Source of the DNA: Amnibacterium setariae
GTDB taxonomy: Bacteria; Actinomycetota; Actinomycetes; Actinomycetales; Microbacteriaceae
Assembly (NCBI RefSeq): GCF_003581425.1
Contig: NZ_QXTG01000001.1
Span: forward strand, 372,001 to 436,000
Length of the DNA stretch: 64,000 nt
Direction of reading: 5' to 3'
Notes under the pieces: model-generated
What the model saw: the letters and a program-made list of their open reading frames with translations, nothing else
What the model was told of the DNA's origin: nothing
Databases searched by the model: none
Translations under genes and position numbers: made by a program
Shown here: in pieces, positions 1-7,434 of the stretch
Layout of the letters: each line of letters opens with the position of its first letter
Position numbering within the stretch: the first letter of the stretch is position 1

Positions 1-37
1 CGGTCAACGACGTGAGGTCCAGCACGGGTGCGCGCAC
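1..37 (-). CDS. 5' end of an unknown gene running off the left edge
   Basis: A GTG at 35-37 opens a leftward frame that stays open to the window edge and begins M-R-A-P-V-L-D-L-T. The start is supported by a TAACCT box (reverse strand, 44-49) exactly 6 nt upstream, the leaderless arrangement seen at several other genes here. It lies just past the stop of the YCII-domain gene on the same strand, where relatives often carry an RNA polymerase sigma factor, but only 12 codons are visible and no family can be named. Confidence 0.4.
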   Translation of the reverse strand, partial: MRAPVLDLTSLT

Positions 38-43
38 GCGGTC

Positions 44-49
44 AGGTTA
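44..49 (-). promoter_or_regulatory. -10 box for a leaderless start
   Basis: TAACCT on the reverse strand, then 6 nt, then the GTG at 35-37. The spacing is identical to that at tilS, radA, marR and tetR in this window. No clear -35 is seen, which is usual for such promoters. Confidence 0.4.
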
Positions 50-81
50 GGGCGACCGCGTCGATGCAGCGCTCGAGCGCC

Positions 82-419
82 TCAGTGCATGAGGCGCCGG
101 ATCTCGACGGGGGAGAAGCGCGTCTCGGCGAGCATGCCGGCGATCTCGATCGCGCGGTCCTTCGATGCCACATCGACGACGTAGTAGCCGCCGACGACCT
201 CGACGCCCTCCGTGAACGGCCCCGCATGGAGAGGGCCTCGCCCCGGTGCGTCCCGATCACCGTCGCGTCCTCGGGATCGAGCTCGTTGCCGTCGACCAGC
301 TCGCCGGTCCGCCGCAGCTCGGCGAAGACCGCCCGGTGCGCGTCGTCGAACACGGACCCGTCCGCCTCCCACTGCTTCCGGGCGTCCTCGTCCGTCGAGA
401 TCAGGATCATGTACTTCAT
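82..419 (-). pseudogene. YCII-domain (DGPF) protein with a -1 frameshift
   Basis: Small ferredoxin-like-fold protein of the YCII/DGPF family, often encoded next to ECF sigma factors; function unknown. The start at 419 follows AAGGAG, and the protein opens MKYMILISTDEDARKQW. The frame reads normally through GEALSMRG, then breaks: the conserved continuation (G-P-F-T-E-G-V-E-V-V-G-G-Y-Y) lies in another frame and runs cleanly to a stop at 82-84, ending I-R-R-L-M-H. Reading both frames gives a typical family length of about 113 residues. One base appears to be missing near 222-230, in the run of C's that encodes the DGPF-like turn. Either the gene is inactivated or this is a sequencing error in a homopolymer; a programmed shift is less likely. 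Confidence 0.75.
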
Positions 420-521
420 CGCGTGCTCCTTCTGTCGCGTCACCCCTACGACGGACGAGGACGCCCGACGAGGACAGTCGTGGCGATTCTCGGCTCGCAG
501 CAGGCCTGGGCGGGACCGGGG

Positions 522-1427
522 TCAGAGCGGGTCGAAGGAGAAGGCGTACTCCGGCGGGATGCCGCGGTTCGCCGCGTCGAAGCGGCGGTTGAGCGCGGCC
601 AGGCGGCCCGGGCGGATCGCGGCGTGGAGCAGGTACTGGTCGACCACCGCGACCACGAGCTCCCGCGGGTCGTCCGCCCGAGGGAACCGCGCGAGCGCCT
701 CGAGCAGGTCGGGCGGCGGGTCCTTCGGGAGGAAGGCGAACGGGACGGTCTCGGTGCGGCCCTCGAGCGGGACGGCGATCGTGGAGGCGGTCCCGCGGTC
801 GTCCGCCGCCAGCGTGACCACGACGTCCTCCGGGTCGACCTCGTGCCCGAGGGCGGCGAGGAGGGCTGCGGCGACCTCGGCGAGGAGGTCGACGTCGTAC
901 TCGACGTGCACCGGTACGAAGACGAGTCGGCGCAGCGCGAGGACCCCGAGCTCCTGCAGCACGGCGAGCGAGCCGAGCGCGCCGTAGACGTCCACGGGGC
1001 GTCCGGGATCGGAGGCGTGGGCGGCCCGCCACATCTGCGGGACGTCGACCTCGCCGGCCCGGAGCAGCTCGACGTCCTGGAGTGCGGTGAGCGTCGTGGC
1101 GAGCACCTCGCGCTCCTCGGCCGACGGCTCGCCGACCTCCGCGTGCAGGTCGATGGACGGCTGCTCGCCCACGAGGACGGGACCGGGAGCCGCTCGGCCG
1201 GTCGCCGCGGCGGGGGCCCGCACCGACCGTTCCTTTCGCCGCCGGGTTCCCGACGCTGCGAGCGCCTCGCCCTTCCAGAGCGCGACGCAGCCGGCCGCGA
1301 CGAAGGCGATGCTCGCCACGAGGACCGCCCATCCCGTCGGACCGAGCGGCCGGAACAGCACGACGCTGAGGACCGCCGTCAGCGCGAAGAAGACGGTGGC
1401 GGCCACGAGGCCGCGTCGCGACGCCAT
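522..1427 (-). CDS. Unknown membrane-anchored protein
   Basis: 301 residues, start ATG at 1427 preceded by GGGGAG; an in-frame upstream extension exists but looks like different, unrelated sequence. Two hydrophobic helices lie at about residues 6-26 and 32-50, followed by a basic linker and a soluble alpha/beta C-terminal domain of about 220 residues rich in Leu, Asp and Val with no catalytic motif I recognise. The topology suggests a double-spanning anchor with a cytoplasmic domain. It ends with F-S-F-D-P-L. No operon partner: the YCII gene lies about 100 nt downstream on the same strand. Function not assigned; coding is well supported by third-position GC bias and length. Confidence 0.75.
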   Translation of the reverse strand: MASRRGLVAATVFFALTAVLSVVLFRPLGPTGWAVLVASIAFVAAGCVALWKGEALAASGTRRRKERSVRAPAAATGRAAPGPVLVGEQPSIDLHAEVGEPSAEEREVLATTLTALQDVELLRAGEVDVPQMWRAAHASDPGRPVDVYGALGSLAVLQELGVLALRRLVFVPVHVEYDVDLLAEVAAALLAALGHEVDPEDVVVTLAADDRGTASTIAVPLEGRTETVPFAFLPKDPPPDLLEALARFPRADDPRELVVAVVDQYLLHAAIRPGRLAALNRRFDAANRGIPPEYAFSFDPL

Positions 1428-1589
1428 GCCCGCTCCCCGCCCTCGACCGATCCAGGCGATCCTGCCGCACGGGCGGCCGAGGCTGCTGATGCGCCGAGGC
1501 GACTCGCGCGGGGCCGACATCGCGCTGGCCGAGATCGCGATGCCGGTCGTCCCAGCCGTAAGCGGTCGTGATCGGGTGCCTGCCCCGAT

Positions 1590-1830
1590 TCGTCCCTCCT
1601 CGGTCTTGCCGAGGATCCGCGTGATCTCCTGCAGCGCCTCGGGGGAGACGTTGCCGAATTTGCGGGTGGCGTAGAGCCGAACTTCGCGCATCCGGACTTG
1701 CCGGAGGAACTCGAGTTGCTGCTCCAGCGCTTCCGGGGCCGGCCCGGCACGGTCAAGCAGGTAGGCGGGGTTGCGAGCGGTATACCTGGCATCGCTGTCA
1801 GGACAGATGGACGTCCTCGCCCGCGATCCG
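1590..1830 (-). pseudogene. Unidentified coding remnant
   Basis: On the reverse strand an open stretch of about 75 codons looks protein-like: S-D-A-R-Y-T-A-R-N-P-A-Y-L-L-D-R, then a Leu/Glu-rich segment, then V-R-L-Y-A-T-R-K-F-G-N-V-S-P-E-A-L-Q. It lacks a convincing start and runs without a natural end into the sequence upstream of the 522-1427 gene. Base composition is lower in GC than the neighbours (GTATAC, CCAATTG, ATCGCTGTCAG). I read it as the broken end of a gene belonging to the integrated element; I do not recognise the family. Confidence 0.35.
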
Positions 1831-2238
1831 GATCCAATTGTTGCTGCTGTTGGTCAGACCGGGGCGGCCATGTTCGCTGTCGAATATGTCGGCGCCAAGG
1901 AGGAGGAGCGGCGGCGCAGGATCCGCCGGTGACGCATCCCCGTCTGGCAGCGATGCCGGGCTACCCGTTGCATCATCGGCGCGGGTAGCTTTGCCAGGAC
2001 CAGCGCTGCTCGCCCCGCGAGCGAGCCGGTCTGTCCGCTGGAGTCATCTGGGAAGCGGCTCCAGCGGGCACCGCTCCCACCTCCCCCAGTCCGAGTCTTC
2101 GTCTGTCACGGTCGAACGGACGGTCCGGAGCCGGTCGCGGTCGAGGTTGACGCTGGGCGTACTTGGCCTTCGCTTGACCGACCGGTCGCGCTCCGGCAGG
2201 CGCAGCGGTGGGTGTCCCGCATGACGCGCGTCGGGTAA
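1831..2238. other. Gene-poor, AT-richer stretch of the element
   Basis: About 400 bases with no open frame I can support on either strand. Composition is visibly lower in GC and less codon-biased than the chromosome to either side, in keeping with decayed mobile DNA. Confidence 0.4.
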
Positions 2239-2745
2239 GTGGATCGGACGAACCTCGGTGGCCCGGACGGGTCGGCCGTCTGGGCGACACCGGCGGTGAC
2301 TGGATCGCGGCGCCCCAATCTGTTCGCGCAGACGACGCGGCATGAGATCGCGGTGTCCGCGGCGTCCACCCGGTATCTCGCCGCGGGGTATTCGTGGGCA
2401 AGGGACGAGCGCCCTCCGCGAGTTCGCAGCCATGTAGCGGACGGCGTCGCGATCAAGGGCGACCAGCTGACGTTGATCGAGGTCGAGCTGACGCCGAAGC
2501 GGGCCGACCGGTACGCGATGATCCTTGCGAGGTTCCGGCTCCGGATCGAAGCGGGCGCCGCGGACAGGGTCGTCTTCCTCTGCAACCCCGACAGCGCGTA
2601 CACCGTTCGAGCAGCGTTGCGGCAGCCGAGCGCGAAGCGCGTCGCCGACCTAGTTGATGTCCGGGAGGTATTTGACCCCCGCACCGCTCATTGGGGCGAC
2701 GACGTTCTGCCCGCCTGGCTTTCATCCACAGGAGCGTCGACGTGA
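2239..2745 (+). CDS. Truncated replication-relaxation-like protein (mobile element)
   Basis: 168 residues from a GTG. The C-terminal two thirds (from about residue 60) resembles the nuclease-fold C-terminal domain of actinobacterial replication-relaxation proteins: V-A-D-G-V, then L-T-L-I-E-V-E-L-T-P-K-R-A-D-R-Y-A, a PD-(D/E)xK-like D...ExE/K arrangement, followed by A-A-D-R-V-V-F-L-C. Full family members are considerably longer, with an N-terminal winged helix that is missing here; the first 50 residues look like read-in rather than a domain. It lies about 90 nt before the integrase on the same strand. Probably a decayed cargo or replication gene of the same element. The family call is from memory of motifs and is moderate. 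Confidence 0.45.
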   Translation: MDRTNLGGPDGSAVWATPAVTGSRRPNLFAQTTRHEIAVSAASTRYLAAGYSWARDERPPRVRSHVADGVAIKGDQLTLIEVELTPKRADRYAMILARFRLRIEAGAADRVVFLCNPDSAYTVRAALRQPSAKRVADLVDVREVFDPRTAHWGDDVLPAWLSSTGAST

Positions 2746-2836
2746 CCTCCCGCCTTGTCCGCATACAAGGCGCCGGCAGTGGTCGCAGCGAATGCCACGC
2801 TCGCGTGGTGGTCCAGCAGACGAACGGTGGTCGCTG

Positions 2837-4039
2837 ATGGGGTCGGTCAGCTCGTACCTCACCTACCCGGAAGGCAGGGCGCCGGCGGCGAGCGGTCGAC
2901 CCTCGCGGGTCGTGAAGCTTTGGCGAGTGCGTTACCGCACCCCGGATCGACGCCAGACCGACAAGCGCGGCTTCCGAACGAAGCGGGAAGCGGAGGACTT
3001 TCTCGCGACGGTGGAGGTCGCAAAGATGCGCGGAGAGTGGGTCGATCCGACCCGGTCCAAGGTCACAGTCGAGGAGTGGTCGGTCGCCTGGTTTAGCGCG
3101 CAGGTGCAGTTGAAGCCGACGACGCTGTCTGGGTATCGACACGCCCTCGACAAGCATGTGCTCCCCAGGTGGGGGCGCGTCAGGCTGCTCGACGTGACGC
3201 ACGCCGACGTGCAGGCCTGGGTCACCGGGCTCTCGACGACGCTCGGGCCGTCGGCAACGCGCCAGACCTACCTCGTGCTCTCCGGCGTGCTGAAGTTCGC
3301 GGTTCGTGATGGGCGGTTGCCTCGAAACCCGTGCGAGGACGTGCGGTTGCCGCGACTGACCAAGCACCGACGGGGCTATCTGTCCCACCTTCAGGTGGCC
3401 GAGCTCTCGTCGGAGCTTGGGGAGAACGGCGACGTCGTGCGGTTTCTTGCCTACACGGGTCTGCGCTGGGGTGAGATGGCCGCCCTTCGAGTCGGCCGTG
3501 TCGATCTGGCCCGCCGTCGCCTCAGCGTCGACGAGGCCGTCTCGGAACCACGAGGATCGCTGGTGTGGGGCACTCCGAAGACCCATGAGCGTCGATCAGT
3601 GCCGTTCCCCGCCCTGCTCGTTGACCCGCTGGCGCAGCGGTGTGCTGGCAAGTCGCGCGACGACCTCGTGTTCTCCGGAGCAGATGGCGGCGTGCTCCGC
3701 GGGAGCAACTTTCGCGCGCGATTCTTCGCTGCGGCAGTGCAGCGGGTGCGGGAACGAGACACGGACTTCCCGAGGATCACGCCGCACGACCTCCGTCACA
3801 CCGCCGCCAGCCTCGCGGTCAGTGCCGGCGCGAACGTCAAGGCCGTCCAGCGGATGCTCGGGCACGCTTCCGCTGCGATGACCCTCGACGTGTACGCCGA
3901 CCTCTTCGATGACGATCTGGACGCGGTTGCAGCAGCGCTCGATGACCACACTCATGCAGAAGTTGTGGGCATTTCGTGGGCAGCAGGGCCCTTGCCAGGT
4001 ATCACGCGTGAACGTGGACAAAGAAAAACCCCCGGCTGA
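2837..4039 (+). CDS. int: Tyrosine site-specific integrase
   Basis: 400 residues from ATG 2837; longer in-frame starts add only low-complexity sequence. N-terminal Arm-type DNA-binding region (W-R-V-R-Y-R-T-P), a SAM-like core-binding domain at about 75-160, then the catalytic domain. Catalytic residues visible: Arg in T-G-L-R-W-G-E, His and Arg in P-H-D-L-R-H-T, a His/Trp-position His in L-G-H-A-S, and the nucleophile Tyr in L-D-V-Y-A-D-L-F. It is complete and looks active. The gene runs toward the 3' end of tRNA-Phe, 16 nt away, the typical position for an integrase whose element is inserted in that tRNA. Its TGA (4037-4039) falls within the hairpin loop of a terminator. Confidence 0.95.
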   Translation: MGSVSSYLTYPEGRAPAASGRPSRVVKLWRVRYRTPDRRQTDKRGFRTKREAEDFLATVEVAKMRGEWVDPTRSKVTVEEWSVAWFSAQVQLKPTTLSGYRHALDKHVLPRWGRVRLLDVTHADVQAWVTGLSTTLGPSATRQTYLVLSGVLKFAVRDGRLPRNPCEDVRLPRLTKHRRGYLSHLQVAELSSELGENGDVVRFLAYTGLRWGEMAALRVGRVDLARRRLSVDEAVSEPRGSLVWGTPKTHERRSVPFPALLVDPLAQRCAGKSRDDLVFSGADGGVLRGSNFRARFFAAAVQRVRERDTDFPRITPHDLRHTAASLAVSAGANVKAVQRMLGHASAAMTLDVYADLFDDDLDAVAAALDDHTHAEVVGISWAAGPLPGITRERGQRKTPG

Positions 4040-4049
4040 CCGGGGGTTT
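4026..4049. terminator. Bidirectional intrinsic terminator of integrase and tRNA cluster
   Basis: Arms AAACCCCCGG (4026-4035) and CCGGGGGTTT (4040-4049) around a 4-nt loop CTGA. On the reverse strand the hairpin is followed by TTTTTC, a strong terminator for the leftward tRNA-Glu/Asp/Phe transcript; on the forward strand it closes the integrase. The loop contains the integrase stop codon. Confidence 0.85.
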
Positions 4050-4055
4050 CAGATG

Positions 4056-4128
4056 TGGCTCCGACCGGCGTCGATCCGGTGACCTTTCGATTTTCAGTCG
4101 AACGCTCTACCAACTGAGCTACAGAGCC
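4056..4128 (-). tRNA. tRNA-Phe(GAA)
   Basis: Cloverleaf on the reverse strand: acceptor GGCTCTG pairs with CGGAGCC, discriminator A, D-loop TAGCTCAGTTGGTAGAGC, anticodon loop with GAA, T-arm GGATCGACGCC. CCA is not encoded. Last of three tRNAs in a leftward cluster and the likely attachment site of the adjacent integrase. Confidence 0.95.
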
Positions 4129-4156
4129 GAGAGGTCCGACTCTCGTCGCACCTTCG

Positions 4157-4230
4157 CGACCCTGACGGGACTTGAACCCGCGACCTCCGCCGTGACAGGG
4201 CGGCACGCTAACCAACTGCGCTACAGGGCC
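4157..4230 (-). tRNA. tRNA-Asp(GTC)
   Basis: Reverse-strand cloverleaf: acceptor GGCCCTG with CAGGGTC, discriminator G as expected for tRNA-Asp, anticodon GTC in CCCTGTCACGG, T-loop GGTTCAAGTCC. Middle gene of the Glu-Asp-Phe cluster. Confidence 0.95.
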
Positions 4231-4260
4231 TTGCTGTGGTGAGCTCCCCCGCCGGGGTCG

Positions 4261-4333
4261 TGACCCCAACGGGATTCGAACCCGTGCTACCGCCGTGAAA
4301 GGGCGACGTCCTAGGCCGCTAAACGATGGGGCC
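4261..4333 (-). tRNA. tRNA-Glu(TTC)
   Basis: Reverse-strand cloverleaf: acceptor GGCCCCA with TGGGGTC, discriminator A, anticodon TTC in CCCTTTCACGG, T-loop GGTTCGAATCC. First gene of the leftward tRNA cluster, a common actinobacterial arrangement. Confidence 0.95.
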
Positions 4334-4468
4334 GGATTCCCCCGTTGCCGGGCTCACCGGGGGACGAGCATACGCGATCCGCGGAGGAAGGCGAAACCGC
4401 GCGCCGCGCGGCGGTCGGCAGGGGCAGGTTCCACCGCCTCGGCGCCTCCGGCGTCAGTGCGCGCCGCA

Positions 4469-4506
4469 GTCCCAGATGCGCGTGAGCGCTCGCGCGCATC
4501 TGGGAC
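4469..4506. repeat. Perfect 14-bp inverted repeat between tRNA-Glu and the M23 gene
   Basis: Arms GTCCCAGATGCGCG (4469-4482) and CGCGCATCTGGGAC (4493-4506), with a 10-nt spacer. Imperfect pairing continues outward (GCGCGCCG against CGGCGCGC). There is no T-run. The rest of the 4334-4678 gap holds no gene; a short stretch at 4371-4393 resembles the GCGGATCCGCGGAGGAA end of the dispersed repeat found at 7329 and 43018. Confidence 0.6.
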
Positions 4507-4678
4507 CGGCGCGCGCATCAGCGGACGATCACGACGCTGCGGACGGTGCGGAGCGGCGACGCGCCGCGCCACGCGGAGCGCCTGCCCGGGGATCCGCGGG
4601 CACCGGGTTAGCCTCTCCGCTCGGCCGCGGGTCCTCGGTCCGCCGCGGCGTGCTCACGGCTCGAGGGAGGTCCCGACC

Positions 4679-5905
4679 ATGTCCGGCCTCTCCCGACGGC
4701 AGCGCCGCGTCTACACCCGCCGCGGGATGCTCGCGCTCGGTGCCGCGGGCGTCGCCGGCCTCGTCGCGGTGCCGCTGTCCGCGCAGGCGGACGAGTACCC
4801 GTCCTGGAAGGACGTGCTCAAGGCGCGGTCGAACGTCAAGGACCAGCAGGCCGAGGTCCGGAAGATCGAGGGGCTCCTCCAGAGGTCCCAGCAGGTCGCG
4901 GACGCGGCGCAGAAGGTCGCCGAGCAGCGCGGCACCGAGTACCAGACCGCGCAGGCCCGTGTCGACGCGGCGAACGAACGCCTGAAGACGATCGAGAAGC
5001 AGGTCGAGGCCGACGAGAAGCGCGCCGCGCAGGCGAAGCAGCGCGCGGGCCAGCTCGCCGCGCAGCTGAGCCGCACGGGCGGCGCCGACGTCGAGACGAC
5101 GCTGCTGCTCTCCGGCACCGACGCGAGCGCCACCGACTTCCTGAAGCGCCTCGGCAGCCTCTCGAAGCTCACGGAGTCGAACGGCGCGATCGCCGACGAG
5201 GCCGCCGCGGCGAAGAACGCCGCCGCCGCCACGCAGGCGCAGATGCAGCAGGTCAAGGAGGAGCTGACCGCGCTGAAGGAGAAGGCGCGGCTCGCCCTCC
5301 AGGCCGCCATCCGCGCGAGCGAGGCCGCGAACGCGAAGGTCCAGGAGGAGCAGAAGCGCCAGGTCGAGCTGCAGGCGCAGCTGAAGGCGCTGCAGGCCAA
5401 GTCGGAGTCCGTCGCGCGCCAGTACCAGGCGGGCGTGCGCGCGGCGCAGGCCGCGCAGGGCGCCGGCGCGGGCGGCGCCGTCGGCTCGGGTGGCTGGGCC
5501 CGCCCCACGGTCGGCGGCCCGATCACCGGAGGGTTCGGCCCCCGGCCCGACCAGCCCGCCGGCGCGAACTTCTTCCACCGGGGCACCGACATCGGGGTCG
5601 CCTACGGCAGCCCGATCTACGCCGCGCACGCCGGCACGGTCACCTACGCGGGCTGGTTCGGCACCTACGGGTACTGGATCGAGATCGACGACGGCGACGG
5701 CGTGCAGACCGGCTACGCGCACATCCGCCCGGGCGGCATCTTCGTGCGCGTCGGGCAGCGGGTGTCCGCGGGCCAGAACATCGCCTCAGTCGGCTCCACG
5801 GGCGCGGCGACCGGCCCGCACCTCCACTTCGAGGTGCGTCTGAACGAGGTCGCCGTGAACGCGGTGCCGTTCATGGCCGCGAGGGGCATCTCCCTTGGCT
5901 GGTGA
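4679..5905 (+). CDS. Secreted M23 peptidoglycan endopeptidase with coiled-coil
   Basis: 408 residues, start ATG 4679 after GAGGGAGG. The signal region has a twin-arginine flavour (Y-T-R-R-G-M-L-A-L-G-A-A-G) ending near A-Q-A-D-E, so it is exported. Residues about 45-260 form a long coiled coil rich in Ala, Gln and Glu. A Gly-rich linker leads to a C-terminal LytM/M23 domain with the zinc motifs H-R-G-T-D and H-L-H-F-E. The family cleaves cross-link peptides, and coiled-coil M23 proteins often act in cell separation as EnvC/NlpD-like or RipC-like factors. The next gene overlaps by 11 nt and shares the N-terminal architecture, so the two probably act together at the septum or wall. Confidence 0.9.
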   Translation: MSGLSRRQRRVYTRRGMLALGAAGVAGLVAVPLSAQADEYPSWKDVLKARSNVKDQQAEVRKIEGLLQRSQQVADAAQKVAEQRGTEYQTAQARVDAANERLKTIEKQVEADEKRAAQAKQRAGQLAAQLSRTGGADVETTLLLSGTDASATDFLKRLGSLSKLTESNGAIADEAAAAKNAAAATQAQMQQVKEELTALKEKARLALQAAIRASEAANAKVQEEQKRQVELQAQLKALQAKSESVARQYQAGVRAAQAAQGAGAGGAVGSGGWARPTVGGPITGGFGPRPDQPAGANFFHRGTDIGVAYGSPIYAAHAGTVTYAGWFGTYGYWIEIDDGDGVQTGYAHIRPGGIFVRVGQRVSAGQNIASVGSTGAATGPHLHFEVRLNEVAVNAVPFMAARGISLGW

Positions 5906-7328
5906 CCCGCCGCGTCGCCGGCGCGACGGCGCCCTCGGCGTCGTCGGTGCGGTGACGATCGGCGCGGTCACGGCGACGTTCGTCGCGCCGGCCGCGCTGG
6001 CGGACGACCCGCAGTACCCGACCTGGAACGACGTGCAGCGGGCGAAGGCGGACAGGGCCGCGGCGGAGGCCGAGGGCGCGCGGATCACCGGTCTGCTCGG
6101 CACGCTGCAGGCGAAGGCCGACGCGGCGGGCCGGACCGCGGCGATCGCCGCGGAGCGCTTCCACCGCGCGAAGCTCGCCGAGGACTCGGCGCGCGACCGG
6201 CACGCCGCGCTCGCGCAGCAGGCGGACGCGGCCGGCGCCAGGGCCCGCACCTCGCGGATGCGCGCGGGCCTCCTCGCCGCGTCGGTCGCGCGGGGCAGCG
6301 CGGGCGGGCTCCAGCTGATGCTCGACGCCTCGGGTGCGGACGACTTCCTGCAGCGCCTCGCCACGGTCACGCAGCTCTCCGCGCAGTCGCAGCAGATCAC
6401 CCGTCAGGCGCTCACCGACCAGAACGAGGCGGCGGCCCTCGGCGCTCAGGCCGACTCCGCGGCGACCGAGCTCGCGGACCGCGCCGCCGCCGCGCAGGAG
6501 GCGCTCGCCGCGGCGCAGGCCGCGGCGAGCGAGGCGGGCCGCGCGGTCGAGGCGGAGCAGCAGCACGCCGACCGCCTGGTCGCCCAGCTCGCCGAGCTGC
6601 GCGGCACGTCCACCCGCGTCGCCGCCCAGTACGCGGCGGGCGTCATCGCCCGGCAGGAGGCGGCCGAGCCGGCTCCCTCGTCCGGCGGCGGGTCGAGCGG
6701 AGCGCCCGCGCAGGGCGGCGGGGGAGCGGCGTCCGCGGGCGGCGGGACGCCGTCGAGCGGGTCCTCCTCGGGCGGGTCCTCGTCCGGGAGCGGGGCGGCC
6801 GGCGGCGTGCCGAGCGGCGGCTCGTCCGGCGGCGGGTCCTCCGCCCCGTCCGACCCGGCGCCGTCGGCGCCCTCCGCGCCGTCCCCCGTCGAGCCCTCGC
6901 GGCCGCCTGTGCAGCCGCCGTCCGCGGGACCGCCGAACTCCGCGCAGGCCGCGAGCGCGGTCGCCTACGCGCGCGACCAGATCGGCGACGCCTACGTGTT
7001 CGGCGGCGCCGGGCCGAACGGGTGGGACTGCTCGGGCCTGACGATTCGCGCCTACGGCTCCGTCGGGATCGGCATCGGCGGGCACTCCGCGACGGCGCAG
7101 TACGACCTCGCCCGCGCGCAGGGGCAGCTCGTCCCGTACAGCCGTGTGCAGGTCGGCGACCTGATCTTCTACACGGACGGCGGCGGCGACATGTACCACG
7201 TCGCCGTCTACTCGGGCAGCGGGATGATGATCGAGGCGCCCTACCCGGGCGTCAAGGTGCGCGAGGTGCCGGTGCGGTCCTACCAGCGGGTCGGACAGGT
7301 CGCGCGGCCCACCGCCTCCGCCTCCTGA
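5895..7328 (+). CDS. Secreted NlpC/P60 endopeptidase with coiled-coil
   Basis: 477 residues from a TTG at 5895 that overlaps the upstream gene by 11 nt. Signal peptide (hydrophobic run ending A-A-L-A-D-D). The mature N-terminus P-T-W-N-D-V-Q-R-A-K parallels P-S-W-K-D-V-L-K-A-R of the preceding protein. A coiled coil spans about residues 45-245, then an extended Gly/Ser/Pro linker of about 100 residues, then a C-terminal NlpC/P60 domain with catalytic Cys in W-D-C-S-G-L and His in M-Y-H-V-A-V-Y. This is the RipA-like layout: a D,L-endopeptidase for peptidoglycan remodelling. The low-complexity linker probably spans the wall or keeps the enzyme autoinhibited. Confidence 0.9.
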   Translation: MAGDPPRRRRDGALGVVGAVTIGAVTATFVAPAALADDPQYPTWNDVQRAKADRAAAEAEGARITGLLGTLQAKADAAGRTAAIAAERFHRAKLAEDSARDRHAALAQQADAAGARARTSRMRAGLLAASVARGSAGGLQLMLDASGADDFLQRLATVTQLSAQSQQITRQALTDQNEAAALGAQADSAATELADRAAAAQEALAAAQAAASEAGRAVEAEQQHADRLVAQLAELRGTSTRVAAQYAAGVIARQEAAEPAPSSGGGSSGAPAQGGGGAASAGGGTPSSGSSSGGSSSGSGAAGGVPSGGSSGGGSSAPSDPAPSAPSAPSPVEPSRPPVQPPSAGPPNSAQAASAVAYARDQIGDAYVFGGAGPNGWDCSGLTIRAYGSVGIGIGGHSATAQYDLARAQGQLVPYSRVQVGDLIFYTDGGGDMYHVAVYSGSGMMIEAPYPGVKVREVPVRSYQRVGQVARPTASAS

Positions 7329-7434
7329 TCGCGGATCCGCAGTTCTTCGGCGACACGCCGGGATCCGACCTCCGCGGAACGGCGTGTCGCGTCGGAATCG
7401 CGGATCCGCGGAGGAAGTGCGGATCCGCGAAGGA
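7329..7434. repeat. Dispersed intergenic repeat, copy A
   Basis: Sits between convergent genes (NlpC/P60 and ppa). It contains GCGGATCCGC palindromes at both ends, GGCGACACGCCG, and its complement CGGCGTGTCGC further on, so the whole unit can fold into a long stem. The same modules in the same order recur at 43018-43138, also between convergent genes. It may act as a bidirectional terminator or be a non-autonomous mobile repeat. Confidence 0.6.

Noticed and set aside
1400-1700. Second attachment site (copy of the tRNA-Phe 3' end)
   Set aside because: I looked for GGCTCCGACCGGCGTCGATC near the left end of the element and found no convincing match by eye, so no att site is reported.
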